From assembly GCA_942490885.1 (NCBI GenBank), contig CALNYT010000002.1, positions 4,216,001 to 4,280,000 on the forward strand: a stretch of DNA of 64,000 bases, read 5' to 3'. The notes under the pieces were generated by a model. It did not search any database, had not been told where the DNA came from, and worked only from the letters and a program-made list of their open reading frames with translations. The position numbers and the translations under genes were made by a program. Below, piece after piece: positions 14,746 through 22,435 of the stretch; position 1 is the stretch's first letter; every line of letters starts with the position of its first letter. Source of the stretch: Oceanirhabdus sp942490885 (GTDB lineage: Bacteria; Bacillota; Clostridia; Clostridiales; Clostridiaceae).

Positions 14746-15921
14746 TTATAAATATTTCTTTATCTCTTCAACTTTATCAAGTGCTTCCCATGGAAGGTTA
14801 ATATCTGTTCTTCCAAAATGACCGTATGCAGCAGTCTGTCTGTATATAGGTCTTCTTAATCCTAATTCTCTGATTATAGCAGCTGGTCTTAAGTCAAATA
14901 CATTTTTAACAATCTCAACTACCTTCTCGTGTGAAATCTTCTCTGTACCGAAAGTTTCTACCTCTATAGATACGGGCTCAGCTACTCCAATAGCATAGGC
15001 TAATTGAATCTCAAGTCTATCAGCTACTCCAGCTGCAACAAGGTTCTTAGCTACCCATCTTGCAGCATATGCAGCAGATCTATCAACTTTAGTAGGATCC
15101 TTTCCAGAGAAAGCTCCACCTCCATGTCTTCCCATACCACCATAAGTATCTACTATTATTTTTCTACCTGTTAATCCAGCATCTCCTTGTGGTCCACCAA
15201 TAACGAATCTTCCAGTTGGATTGATGAAATATTTTGTTTCATCATCTAAAAGTTCTGCTGGCACGATTGGTTTAATTACGTGTTCCATTAAATCTTTTTC
15301 AATCTGCTCTCTAGTAACTTCTGGAGCATGTTGAGTAGAAATAACAATTGCATCTATTCTCACAGGTTTATCATCTTCAAACTCAACTGTTACTTGTGTT
15401 TTTCCATCTGGTCTTAAATAAGCAAGAGTACCATTTTTTCTTACCTCTGATAATCTTCTTGATAGTTTGTGTGCCATTGCAATTGGAAGCGGCATATACT
15501 CTTCTGTTTCGTTAGTAGCATAACCAAACATCATACCTTGGTCTCCTGCTCCTGTAGCTTCTTCTGAACCCATGTTTCCTTCTTTAGATTCTAAAGCTTC
15601 ATCAACACCCATAGCTATATCGCTTGACTGTTCATCAATAGTTGTCATTACTGCACAAGTACTTGAATCAAAACCATATTTCGCTCTTGTATATCCTATT
15701 TCTTCTATTGTCTTTCTTACCACTTTTGGAATATCAACATAACAATTAGTTGTTATTTCCCCCATAACCATAACCATTCCTGTTGTTACAGCTGTTTCGC
15801 AAGCAACTCTTGCATTAGGGTCTTTCTCAAAAATACTATCTAATATTGCATCTGATATTTGGTCACAAATCTTATCTGGATGTCCTTCTGTTACTGATTC
15901 TGAAGTGAATATTCTTTTCAT
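14746..15921 (-). CDS. metK: S-adenosylmethionine synthetase
   Basis: 391 residues, full length. The N-terminal signature TSESVTEGHPDKICDQISDA, the ATP-binding GAGDQGMMFGYA and the C-terminal GGGAFSGKDPTKVDRSAAY are all intact. It makes S-adenosylmethionine from ATP and methionine in the cytoplasm, using Mg2+ and K+. AAAGGAG precedes the ATG. Expression is controlled by the SAM-I riboswitch at 15986-16137, giving direct feedback by the product. It is the only gene before the terminator at 14703-14736. Confidence 0.98.
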   Translation of the reverse strand: MKRIFTSESVTEGHPDKICDQISDAILDSIFEKDPNARVACETAVTTGMVMVMGEITTNCYVDIPKVVRKTIEEIGYTRAKYGFDSSTCAVMTTIDEQSSDIAMGVDEALESKEGNMGSEEATGAGDQGMMFGYATNETEEYMPLPIAMAHKLSRRLSEVRKNGTLAYLRPDGKTQVTVEFEDDKPVRIDAIVISTQHAPEVTREQIEKDLMEHVIKPIVPAELLDDETKYFINPTGRFVIGGPQGDAGLTGRKIIVDTYGGMGRHGGGAFSGKDPTKVDRSAAYAARWVAKNLVAAGVADRLEIQLAYAIGVAEPVSIEVETFGTEKISHEKVVEIVKNVFDLRPAAIIRELGLRRPIYRQTAAYGHFGRTDINLPWEALDKVEEIKKYL

Positions 15922-15985
15922 AAAACTAATTCTCCTTTCATTTCCATCTGAATTCTATAATGTATTTGGTTACCATTTTGGGGTA

Positions 15986-16137
15986 ATAAAAAACCTCTCT
16001 ATTCAAGATAGAGAGGTATAATTTCAGCGTTTAATTCTTATCTAACAATCATACAATTGTAGGAATTAGCACCATAGCAAAATAATTTGCCGGTTGCTGG
16101 GTTTCATAGGGCCGGTCCCTCCACCTCTCTGGATAAG
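15986..16137 (-). promoter_or_regulatory. SAM-I (S-box) riboswitch with terminator
   Basis: On the minus strand the leader begins CTTATCCAGAGAGGTGGAGG and contains GGCCCTATGAAACCC and AGCAACCGGC, the conserved core of the S-box aptamer; GATAAG closes P1. The expression platform is the terminator CCTCTCTAT / ATAGAGAGG (15994-16016) followed by TTTTTT. When SAM binds, P1 forms and the terminator stops transcription before metK. The 5' end of the aptamer is only about 25 nt from the 3' end of a tRNA-Tyr gene, and no good promoter is visible between them. Confidence 0.97.
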
Positions 16138-16163
16138 ATGTATTTAGTTGTTTATTTTAAAAA

Positions 16164-16248
16164 TGGTGGGCGAAGATGGATTCGAACCATCGAAACGAAA
16201 CGTAACAGATTTACAGTCTGCCCCCTTTGGCCACTCGGGAACTCGCCC
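16164..16248 (-). tRNA. tRNA-Tyr (GTA), copy 1
   Basis: An 85-nt gene with encoded CCA. The 5' GGGCGAG and 3' TTCGCCC acceptor, anticodon loop CTGTAAA (anticodon GTA), a long class II variable arm and GGTTCGAATCC T-arm identify tRNA-Tyr. It is the last gene of the tRNA cluster and is followed 27 nt later by the metK riboswitch. Confidence 0.97.
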
Positions 16249-16425
16249 ATGTTTTAGGTTTTGAAAATATCCAATCTCTTCGTCACTTCGGTTCACTGCG
16301 TTGCTCAAGTACATTAGTACATCCCGCTACTCGTTCACCTTGTTCCTCGACCTTGAACATTTTCAAAGCCTAAAAACTTCTTCGTGAGAATATATTGTAT
16401 TCTTTCATTACCTTTTAATATTTTA
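16249..16425 (-). repeat. Palindromic inter-tRNA spacer
   Basis: The spacer is bounded by GTTTTAGGTTTTGAAAAT (from 16250) and ATTTTCAAAGCCTAAAAAC (to about 16378), an imperfect inverted repeat of about 19 bp, so the transcript would fold into one long hairpin. Its inside matches the 164-bp repeat family. It may assist processing of the polycistronic tRNA precursor. Confidence 0.6.
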
Positions 16426-16501
16426 TGGAGCTGGCAATAGGACTTGAACCTACAACCTGCTGATTACAAGTCAGCTGCTCTACCAATTGAGCCATGCCAG
16501 C
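16426..16501 (-). tRNA. tRNA-Thr (TGT), copy 1
   Basis: A 76-nt gene with encoded CCA. Acceptor GCTGGCA/TGCCAGC, D-loop TCAATTGGTAGAGC, anticodon loop CTTGTAA (anticodon TGT) and T-arm GGTTCAAGTCC identify tRNA-Thr reading ACN codons. Confidence 0.96.
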
Positions 16502-16524
16502 ATGGTTTTAGACTTTGAAAAGCT

Positions 16525-17016
16525 CCAATCTCTTCGTCACTGCGGCTCACTGTGCTGCTCAAGTACTTTCGTACGTTCCGCTGCTCGTTCACCTTGTTCC
16601 TCGACCTTGAAGCTTTTCAAAGCCTAAAACATTTTTTTGTGACAATATCATTGTAATTTTCCATTGCTTTTTTTACTTATTTAAAATTCCAATCTCTTCG
16701 TCACTGCGGCTCACTGTGCTGCTCAAGTACTTTCGTACGTTCCGCTGCTCGTTCACCTTGTTCCTCGACCTTGAAGCTTTTCAAAGCCTAAAACATTTTT
16801 TTGTGACAATATCATTGTAATTTTCCATTGCTTTTTTTACTTATTTAAAATTCCAATCTCTTCGTCACTGCGGCTCACTGTGCTGCTCAAGTACTTTCGT
16901 ACGTTCCGCTGCTCGTTCACCTTGTTCCTCGACCTTGAAGCTTTTCAAAGCCTAAAACATTTTTTTGTGACAATATCATTGTAATTTTCCATTGCTTTTT
17001 TATTAATTTTAAAATT
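16525..17016 (-). repeat. 164-bp tandem repeat array 1 (three units)
   Basis: Units start at 16525, 16689 and 16853, exactly 164 bp apart and nearly identical. Each contains CAATCTCTTCGTCACTGCGG and ends with an arm (AGCTTTTCAAAGCCTAAAAC) that pairs with the TTTTAGACTTTGAAAAGCT preceding the first unit. All three carry CTCACTGTG at the position where array 2 has CTCCCTGTG. Confidence 0.85.
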
Positions 17017-17020
17017 TAAA

Positions 17021-17105
17021 TGGTGGGCGAGGATGGATTCGAACCATCGAAACGAAACGTAACAGATTTACAGTCTGCCCCCTTTGGCCACTCGGGAACT
17101 CGCCC
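17021..17105 (-). tRNA. tRNA-Tyr (GTA), copy 2
   Basis: 85 nt, the same structure as copy 1, with one difference in the 3' part (GCGAGGATGG on the plus strand instead of GCGAAGATGG). Anticodon GTA, long variable arm and CCA are intact. Confidence 0.97.
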
Positions 17106-17298
17106 ATGTTTTATATTTTGAAAAACTTCAATCTCTTCGTCACTGCGGCTCACTGTGCTGCTCAAGTACTTTCGTACATTCCGCCGCTCGTTCACCTTGT
17201 TCCTCAACCTTGAACCTTTTCAAAGCCTAAAACAATTTTTGTGACACATTATGATTATTTTTTTACCAATACTTGTTTGTTACTTTTTTTATATAAAA

Positions 17299-17383
17299 TG
17301 GTGGGCGAAGATGGATTCGAACCATCGAAACGAAACGTAACAGATTTACAGTCTGCCCCCTTTGGCCACTCGGGAATTCGCCC
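17299..17383 (-). tRNA. tRNA-Tyr (GTA), copy 3
   Basis: 85 nt, the first gene of the second duplicated unit in plus-strand order. The 5' end reads GGGCGAA instead of GGGCGAG, which makes the seventh acceptor pair A-U rather than G-U. Anticodon GTA and CCA are intact. Confidence 0.97.
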
Positions 17384-17560
17384 ATGTTTTAGGTTTTGAA
17401 AATATCCAATCTCTTCGTCACTTTGGTTCACTTCGTTGCTCAAGTACATTAGTACATCCCGCTACTCGTTCACCTTGTTCCTCTACCTTAAACAATTTTA
17501 AAGCCTAAAAACTTCTTCGTGAGAATATATTGTATTCTTTCATTACCTTTTAATATTTTA
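17384..17560 (-). repeat. Palindromic inter-tRNA spacer, decayed copy
   Basis: Counterpart of the 16249-16425 spacer. Substitutions (for example CTACCTTAAACAATTTTAAAG) have weakened the right arm of its long hairpin. Confidence 0.55.
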
Positions 17561-17636
17561 TGGAGCTGGCAATAGGACTTGAACCTACAACCTGCTGATT
17601 ACAAGTCAGCTGCTCTACCAATTGAGCCATGCCAGC
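17561..17636 (-). tRNA. tRNA-Thr (TGT), copy 2
   Basis: 76 nt and identical to copy 1 at 16426-16501, with anticodon TGT and encoded CCA. It lies 1,135 bp from copy 1. Confidence 0.96.
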
Positions 17637-17659
17637 ACGGTTTTAGACTTTGAAAAGCT

Positions 17660-18150
17660 CCAATCTCTTCGTCACTGCGGCTCCCTGTGCTGCTCAAGTA
17701 CTTTCGTACGTTCCGCTGCTCGTTCACCTTGTTCCTCGACCTTGAAGCTTTTCAAAGCCTAAAACATTTTTTTGTGACAATATTATTGTAATTTTTCATT
17801 GTTTTTTTTACTTATTTAAAATTCCAATCTCTTCGTCACTGCGGCTCCCTGTGCTGCTCAAGTACTTTCGTACGTTCCGCTGCTCGTTCACCTTGTTCCT
17901 CGACCTTGAAGCTTTTCAAAGCCTAAAACATTTTTTTTGTGACAATATTATTGTAATTTTTCATTGTTTTTTTTACTTATTTAAAATTCCAATCTCTTCG
18001 TCACTGCGGCTCCCTGTGCTGCTCAAGTACTTTCGTACGTTCCGCTGCTCGTTCACCTTGTTCCTCGACCTTGAAGCTTTTCAAAGCCTAAAACATTTTT
18101 TTGTGACAATATTATTGTAATTTTCCATTGCTTTTTCATTAATTACTTAA
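17660..18150 (-). repeat. 164-bp tandem repeat array 2 (three units)
   Basis: Units start at 17660, 17824 and 17989 (164 and 165 bp apart). All three share array-specific changes, CTCCCTGTG and ATATTATTGTAATTT, that differ from all units of array 1. Confidence 0.85.
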
Positions 18151-18157
18151 ATTTAAA

Positions 18158-18242
18158 TGGTGGGCGAAGATGGATTCGAACCATCGAAACGAAACGTAAC
18201 AGATTTACAGTCTGCCCCCTTTGGCCACTCGGGAACTCGCCC
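18158..18242 (-). tRNA. tRNA-Tyr (GTA), copy 4
   Basis: 85 nt, identical in layout to copy 1; the first tRNA transcribed from the cluster promoter at 18414-18442. Anticodon GTA, class II arm and CCA are intact. Confidence 0.97.
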
Positions 18243-18576
18243 ATGTTTTATGTTTTGAAAAACTTCAATCCCTTCGTCACTCCAAATCATTCTTCTTGTT
18301 CCTCGACCTTGATGTCTTTCAAAGCCTAAAACAATTTTCATGACAAAGTTTTGATATTTTTCGTACAAGTGAATGTCTTTTGAACATTTCACTGCGTCTT
18401 ACCGACAAAGAATAGTATACAAGTATAACAGATTTATTTCAACCTTATATTCCGCTAAATTTTAAAACTATTTTATTCTTATTCCCTAAATCTCCGTTTA
18501 TCTTCATTATAATATCAAATTCATTATTTATTTTGCACTTATTATTAAAAATCTTACGAATTTTCTTGAAGATTTT
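18243..18576. other. tRNA cluster leader and promoter region
   Basis: A 334-nt gap. A truncated copy of the palindromic spacer lies at about 18246-18332, and the cluster promoter at 18414-18442. A weak hairpin (AAAAATCTT 18547-18555 with AAGATTTTT 18569-18577) overlaps the stop of the next gene and may end its transcript. Nothing else was identified. Confidence 0.5.
18414..18442 (-). promoter_or_regulatory. Sigma-A promoter of the tRNA cluster
   Basis: On the minus strand TTGAAA (18442-18437), a 17-nt spacer and TATACT (18419-18414). It lies about 170 nt upstream of the first tRNA-Tyr. No comparable promoter is evident between the tRNAs, so the six genes probably form one transcript. Confidence 0.8.
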
Positions 18577-19209
18577 TTATTGCAATAAAGCACCAGATTT
18601 CTCAAGATAATAATACTCTTCAACCTTACTCATATCAACATATTTGCTGGCAGTTTCTCTTACTTTTTCAAAATCTTTTTCATCAAGACAATCCCGTAAT
18701 AATAGTAATGACTTTAAAACACCATATTCTTGATTATCATGATAAAGTAATTCTTTGATGGTATTGAACATATTCTTATCCACTTTTAGAGCGACACTTA
18801 ATATGTTTTTTTTATCTTGGAAGTTTAAACTTCCTTTTATACTAGAACATTCAACTTTAAATACAGATATAGCTTGGTCTTCTAAAATATTTTGAATTTC
18901 TTCAACTGACATTTTTTCTTGATGATTAGAAAATTTTTTTTCAATAAATTCTTTTATTTCATCCCGATTCAATATTTTATTTTGATATTTTTGAAGAGTT
19001 TCATTTTTATTGGGTTTACTATCCTTATGTTCATTATTTTTTTGCCATTGATTATATTTCTTTTTATTATTCCTTTTATCTTCAATCACATTATTCTCAA
19101 TATAATTAGTATGTTTTGAATGAAATTCATTTTTTTCTGCAAAAACAGATACACCTAGTATAAATAATTCTACAACAATTATAAAATAAAGTAGTTTCAA
19201 TTTATTCAT
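18577..19209 (-). CDS. Secreted hypothetical protein
   Basis: 210 residues. MNKLKLLYFIIVVELFILG forms an N-terminal hydrophobic segment ending VFAEKNE, a typical signal peptide cut after VFA. There follows a long Asn/Lys-rich linker (about residues 25-75) and a helical C-terminal domain (MSVEEIQNILEDQAISVFKV onward). AGGAGG stands before the ATG at 19209. There is no recognised domain or catalytic motif. It is divergent from yyaC, a sporulation gene, which is at most a hint of a spore-related role. Confidence 0.65.
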   Translation of the reverse strand: MNKLKLLYFIIVVELFILGVSVFAEKNEFHSKHTNYIENNVIEDKRNNKKKYNQWQKNNEHKDSKPNKNETLQKYQNKILNRDEIKEFIEKKFSNHQEKMSVEEIQNILEDQAISVFKVECSSIKGSLNFQDKKNILSVALKVDKNMFNTIKELLYHDNQEYGVLKSLLLLRDCLDEKDFEKVRETASKYVDMSKVEEYYYLEKSGALLQ

Positions 19210-19334
19210 CTCGCAAACCTCCTTTTTAAAATTATTTACATATTTATATTTTTTATACTTCGATGTACCATTTTAACTTACAAAGGTATATATTAGTATA
19301 TTCACTTCATATATTTTATTAGGAGGTGAATTAT

Positions 19335-19868
19335 TTGAACAAAGTTAAAGCTCATTATACCGATCCTTTTGCTTACTATAAGATAGCTAATTTTCTTAAA
19401 AACTATTTAACTGAAAAAACTATAATTATATGTATTGGTACTGATAGATGTATTGGTGATTGTTTAGGTCCGCTTGTAGGATCATATCTCTCCGATAGTA
19501 ATATACCTCTTAAAATTTTTGGTACAGTAGAAAACCCAATTCACGCTTTAAATATAGATGAAAAATTCTCAAATATAAAAAAAGAATATCCTGATTATAC
19601 ACTAATAGGAATTGATGCCTGTTTAGGTGATGATTATAATATAGGTGAAATACAAATACGTGATTACCCCATTCATCCTGGTAAGGGCGTCGGCAAAAAC
19701 CTTCCTAAAATTGGAAAGGCTTCTATAATTGGAATTGTTGACTCTTGCGATAAGAACGAATTATTTACAAATAGGAATATTCGATTAAATCTAGTAATGA
19801 AAATTGCCAAAGTAATAAGCAAGTCAATTCTTTATTCTTATAACCTATATAAAGAAGAAAATTCATAA
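19335..19868 (+). CDS. yyaC: YyaC/DUF1256 spore protease-like protein
   Basis: 177 residues. The frame extends to a GTG at 19326, but that GTG is inside the AGGAGG site, so the TTG at 19335, eight bases downstream, is the likely start. The family motifs ICIGTDRCIGDCLGPLVGS (~37-55), GTVENPIHALN, LIGIDACLG and HPGKGVGKNLPKIG are present. DUF1256 proteins resemble the spore protease GPR fold and are sporulation-associated; the precise substrate is not established. It is transcribed alone, ending at the shared terminator 19871-19905. Confidence 0.9.
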   Translation: MNKVKAHYTDPFAYYKIANFLKNYLTEKTIIICIGTDRCIGDCLGPLVGSYLSDSNIPLKIFGTVENPIHALNIDEKFSNIKKEYPDYTLIGIDACLGDDYNIGEIQIRDYPIHPGKGVGKNLPKIGKASIIGIVDSCDKNELFTNRNIRLNLVMKIAKVISKSILYSYNLYKEENS

Positions 19869-19870
19869 CA

Positions 19871-19905
19871 AAAAACAGGCCAAATAAGTGCCTGTTTTTA
19901 TTTTA
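19871..19905. terminator. Bidirectional terminator between yyaC and mbl
   Basis: AAACAGGC and GCCTGTTT form an 8-bp stem with a 9-nt loop, flanked by an A run before and TTTTATTTT after. It lies between convergent genes and can stop both. Confidence 0.8.
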
Positions 19906-19936
19906 TAAAATTCTTATATGTTTTTATTTTCTATGC

Positions 19937-20938
19937 TTAATCTTGAAATATATAATCCAAAACTTTCCCAGTACCATAAGCTACACACGAAATAGAGTCT
20001 TCTGCAACGTAAACTGGTACATTAGTATATTGTTGAATTAATTTATCTAACCCTTCTAGTAATGCTCCACCACCAGTCATAATAATTCCTTTTTCTGCAA
20101 TATCCGATGATAATTCAGGTGGAGTTTTTTCTAAAACTGAATGGGTACTTTCTGCTATAGTATATACCGCTTCTTTTAGTGCCTCTTGCATTTCAAGTGC
20201 ATTAACTACAATATTGGTTGGTAATCCATTCAATAAATCACGACCTCTAACTTCTAGAGTTTTTTCTGGATTCGCATTAAAAACACAACCAATTTTTATT
20301 TTAAGCTCTTCTGCTGTTCTTTCACCAATCATAACTTTATGTTTCTTTCTTATATATTTAATAATAGATTCGTCAAATTCATCTCCTGCTATCTTTATTG
20401 ATTGACGAACAACCATACCACCCAGAGAAATAACTGCAATATCTGTTGTTCCTCCACCAATATCTATAATCATATTTCCACTCGCTTTTGTAATATCCAA
20501 TCCAGCTCCAATTGCAGCTGCTATTGGTTCTTCTATGAGTTCGACTCTTTTAGCACCAGCATTTTTAGCAGCATCTTCAACTGCTTTTCTCTCTACTGCC
20601 GTAGCTTCACAAGGAATACATATTGCAACTTTTGGTGCAAACCACGGTCTTTTACCGCAGGCTTTACTAATAAAATATTTTAGCATTTTTTCTGTTATAT
20701 CATAATCTGAAATAACTCCATCTCTTAAAGGTCTAATCGCAACTATGTTACCAGGAGTTCTACCTATCATCTGTCTGGCTTCTTCGCCAACTTTTAAAAC
20801 CCTATCATTTCCTTTTTCACTCTTATCAATTGCTACAACTGAGGGTTCTTTTAAAACAATACCTTTATTTTTTGAAAATACTAATACAGTTGCAGTACCT
20901 AAATCAATCCCAATATCAGCACTCATCCTAAATAACAT
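19937..20938 (-). CDS. mbl: MreB/Mbl rod-shape actin homologue
   Basis: 333 residues. Actin-fold motifs: phosphate 1 IGIDLGTATVLVF (~9-21), RPLRDGVISDY, phosphate 2 IDIGGGTTDIAVISLGG, and adenosine motif IMTGGGALLEGL. It forms membrane-associated filaments that guide the elongation cell-wall machinery. The start is either the ATG at 20938 (AGGAG eleven bases upstream) or the in-frame ATG at 20926. The position directly downstream of spoIIID matches the clostridial and Bacillus mbl locus, which favours Mbl over MreB proper. Confidence 0.93.
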   Translation of the reverse strand: MLFRMSADIGIDLGTATVLVFSKNKGIVLKEPSVVAIDKSEKGNDRVLKVGEEARQMIGRTPGNIVAIRPLRDGVISDYDITEKMLKYFISKACGKRPWFAPKVAICIPCEATAVERKAVEDAAKNAGAKRVELIEEPIAAAIGAGLDITKASGNMIIDIGGGTTDIAVISLGGMVVRQSIKIAGDEFDESIIKYIRKKHKVMIGERTAEELKIKIGCVFNANPEKTLEVRGRDLLNGLPTNIVVNALEMQEALKEAVYTIAESTHSVLEKTPPELSSDIAEKGIIMTGGGALLEGLDKLIQQYTNVPVYVAEDSISCVAYGTGKVLDYIFQD

Positions 20939-21113
20939 TATTCAGTTCACTCCTACTCAACTCATTCATAAAAATACATACTTACCTATATTCTAGGAAT
21001 ATTTTCAAATTCCTCTAATATTCTTAATTTTAATTAAGAATATTCTCATAATTAATATTAAACAGATAGCGGAGTAATTTTACAAAATATTCTCATAAAT
21101 CAACTTTTAAATT

Positions 21114-21362
21114 TTATATAGACTTGTACTTTAACTTTGTAGCTCTTCCACCTCTGATATGCCTTTCTGACTTATTTAAATCTAAAACTCTTTTTGCTTC
21201 CTCAGCTATTTGAGGATTTATTTTAGGCAATCTTTCAGTCATATCTTTGTGAATAGTACTTTTACTTACTCCAAAAACCTTAGCAGTTTTTCTTATTGTA
21301 GCTTCCGACTCGATAATATATCTAGCTACTTCCAAAACTCTTTCTTCGATGTAATCTTTCAA
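21114..21362 (-). CDS. spoIIID: Sporulation transcription factor SpoIIID
   Basis: 82 residues from a TTG at 21362, with GGAGG nine bases upstream. The HTH EATIRKTAKVFGVSKSTIHK (~23-42) and the basic tail HIRGGRATKLKYKS are characteristic. SpoIIID is the mother-cell DNA-binding protein that tunes the sigma-E and sigma-K regulons. It follows spoIIQ and precedes mbl. A sigma-E type promoter is expected in the 21363-21487 gap, but no unambiguous match was found. Confidence 0.96.
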   Translation of the reverse strand: MKDYIEERVLEVARYIIESEATIRKTAKVFGVSKSTIHKDMTERLPKINPQIAEEAKRVLDLNKSERHIRGGRATKLKYKSI

Positions 21363-21487
21363 AGAACGCTACCTCCTTAATCCTTCTATTAATATAGTAT
21401 GCAAAAATTTATTCCATTAATACTCATAGTGCTACATAGAGTAATTAAATATTCATATCTTAATCATTTTTCTATGAATATTTTTTT

Positions 21488-21521
21488 GGTGAAAGGTTCA
21501 ATTAAAATTGAACCTTTCACC
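21488..21521. repeat. Perfect 16-bp inverted repeat after spoIIQ
   Basis: GGTGAAAGGTTCAATT and AATTGAACCTTTCACC form a perfect 16-bp stem around two A residues. On the minus strand it lies 10 nt after the spoIIQ stop but is followed by A residues, not T, so it is not a standard intrinsic terminator for spoIIQ. It may protect the mRNA 3' end or bind a protein. Confidence 0.8.
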
Positions 21522-21531
21522 GTATTCATAA

Positions 21532-22287
21532 TTAATTACTAAAATCCATATATTCTAGAGGATTAAAAAAAGTATCATAATATTCATTATAGTTTGCCAT
21601 AATATCTTCATACTTTTCATTTGAAGCAATTATTTCATAATGTAAATGTGGATCATAATGTGAATTTACAAAGTATACTGCACTCTCCCCAACATTTCCT
21701 ATAACCTCTCCAACTTTAACCTCTGCTCCTACTGATACCTTTACCTCATCATTAAGATTTGAATATACTGTTTTAAACATATCTCCGTGATTAATTACTA
21801 CAGTAGTTCCAAATAATTTATCAATTCCAACAAATTCCACAACTCCATCACTGCTAGCCTTAACCTCTGAATTGATTTCACACTTAATTCCAACACCTCT
21901 TGGTGTTTTATTAGTCTTATCAGTTTTATCAGTTATTGGCTTTCTAAATTCATAAATTACCTCTCCCACTACTGGCTCTGTTAAGTTTTTGATTTCTGGA
22001 GAATTAGCTATAACACTTACATCTAACTCCATGTTTTCATCTGTATATACAACCGAAACTTCTCCATTGGTATTTTCTCCATTTTCAATACCAATATCTT
22101 GACCTTCATCTACATTTTTGCCATTTTGGAATGCGCTATTAGATACATTTCCACCATTAACAGCAGTACTATTATTATTTCTTATTAAGGTAAATATCAA
22201 TATTCCCGCTACTAATACTAATCCAGCAAAAACAGCAATATAAAAACTAGATTTTTGATAAAATTTTTGTTTATTTGATTCCATCAT
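21532..22287 (-). CDS. spoIIQ: SpoIIQ-type M23/LytM-domain protein
   Basis: About 251 residues from the ATG at 22287 (or 22284), after AGGAGG. An N-terminal membrane helix (YIAVFAGLVLVAGILIFTLI) is followed by a linker and a LytM domain. In the domain the second zinc motif HLHYEI is kept, but the first motif, normally H-x-G-x-D, reads PRGVG, so the His and Asp ligands are missing. SpoIIQ in the forespore joins SpoIIIAH across the intermembrane space during engulfment. Peptidase activity is unlikely here; a structural role fits. It lies between spoIID and spoIIID as expected. Confidence 0.9.
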   Translation of the reverse strand: MMESNKQKFYQKSSFYIAVFAGLVLVAGILIFTLIRNNNSTAVNGGNVSNSAFQNGKNVDEGQDIGIENGENTNGEVSVVYTDENMELDVSVIANSPEIKNLTEPVVGEVIYEFRKPITDKTDKTNKTPRGVGIKCEINSEVKASSDGVVEFVGIDKLFGTTVVINHGDMFKTVYSNLNDEVKVSVGAEVKVGEVIGNVGESAVYFVNSHYDPHLHYEIIASNEKYEDIMANYNEYYDTFFNPLEYMDFSN

Positions 22288-22351
22288 AAACACCTCCTTT
22301 CTGTAATAATGTCCACATTAATAGAAAAAATACATATATTATAAAATTTTT

Positions 22352-22383
22352 CAAAAAAAAAGGACTTGTTGATAACCAAGTCA
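22352..22383 (-). terminator. Terminator after spoIID
   Basis: GACTTG (22363-22368) and CAAGTC (22377-22382) form a 6-bp stem, followed on the minus strand by CC and a run of nine T. It separates spoIID from spoIIQ. Confidence 0.8.
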
Positions 22384-22435
22384 TAAAATACTGTTTTCAC
22401 TCTGTTTTTCTCTTAAAAATTTCAGGCATTATTTT

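Larger units (their letters stand above)
16164..18242. repeat. Tandem duplication of a 1,135-bp tRNA unit
   Basis: The order Tyr, Thr, three 164-bp repeats, Tyr occurs twice. Corresponding genes are offset by 1,135 bp (16164 to 17299; 16426 to 17561) and 1,137 bp (17021 to 18158). The spacers match apart from a few substitutions. This is a direct tandem duplication of a tRNA block. Confidence 0.85.

Noticed and set aside
16500..18160. CRISPR-like array of regular repeats
   Set aside because: The repeats are 164 bp, directly adjacent without unique spacers, and lie between tRNA genes; no cas genes are present.
17016..18392. Reading frames of 60-90 codons across tRNA-Tyr genes and spacers
   Set aside because: They arise from tRNA and repeat sequence read on the minus or plus strand, have the same artefactual peptide in each copy, and lack ribosome sites.
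20214..20683. Plus-strand frames opposite mbl
   Set aside because: The minus-strand actin-fold gene is complete; the opposite frames show Ser/Asn/Thr-rich shadow composition.
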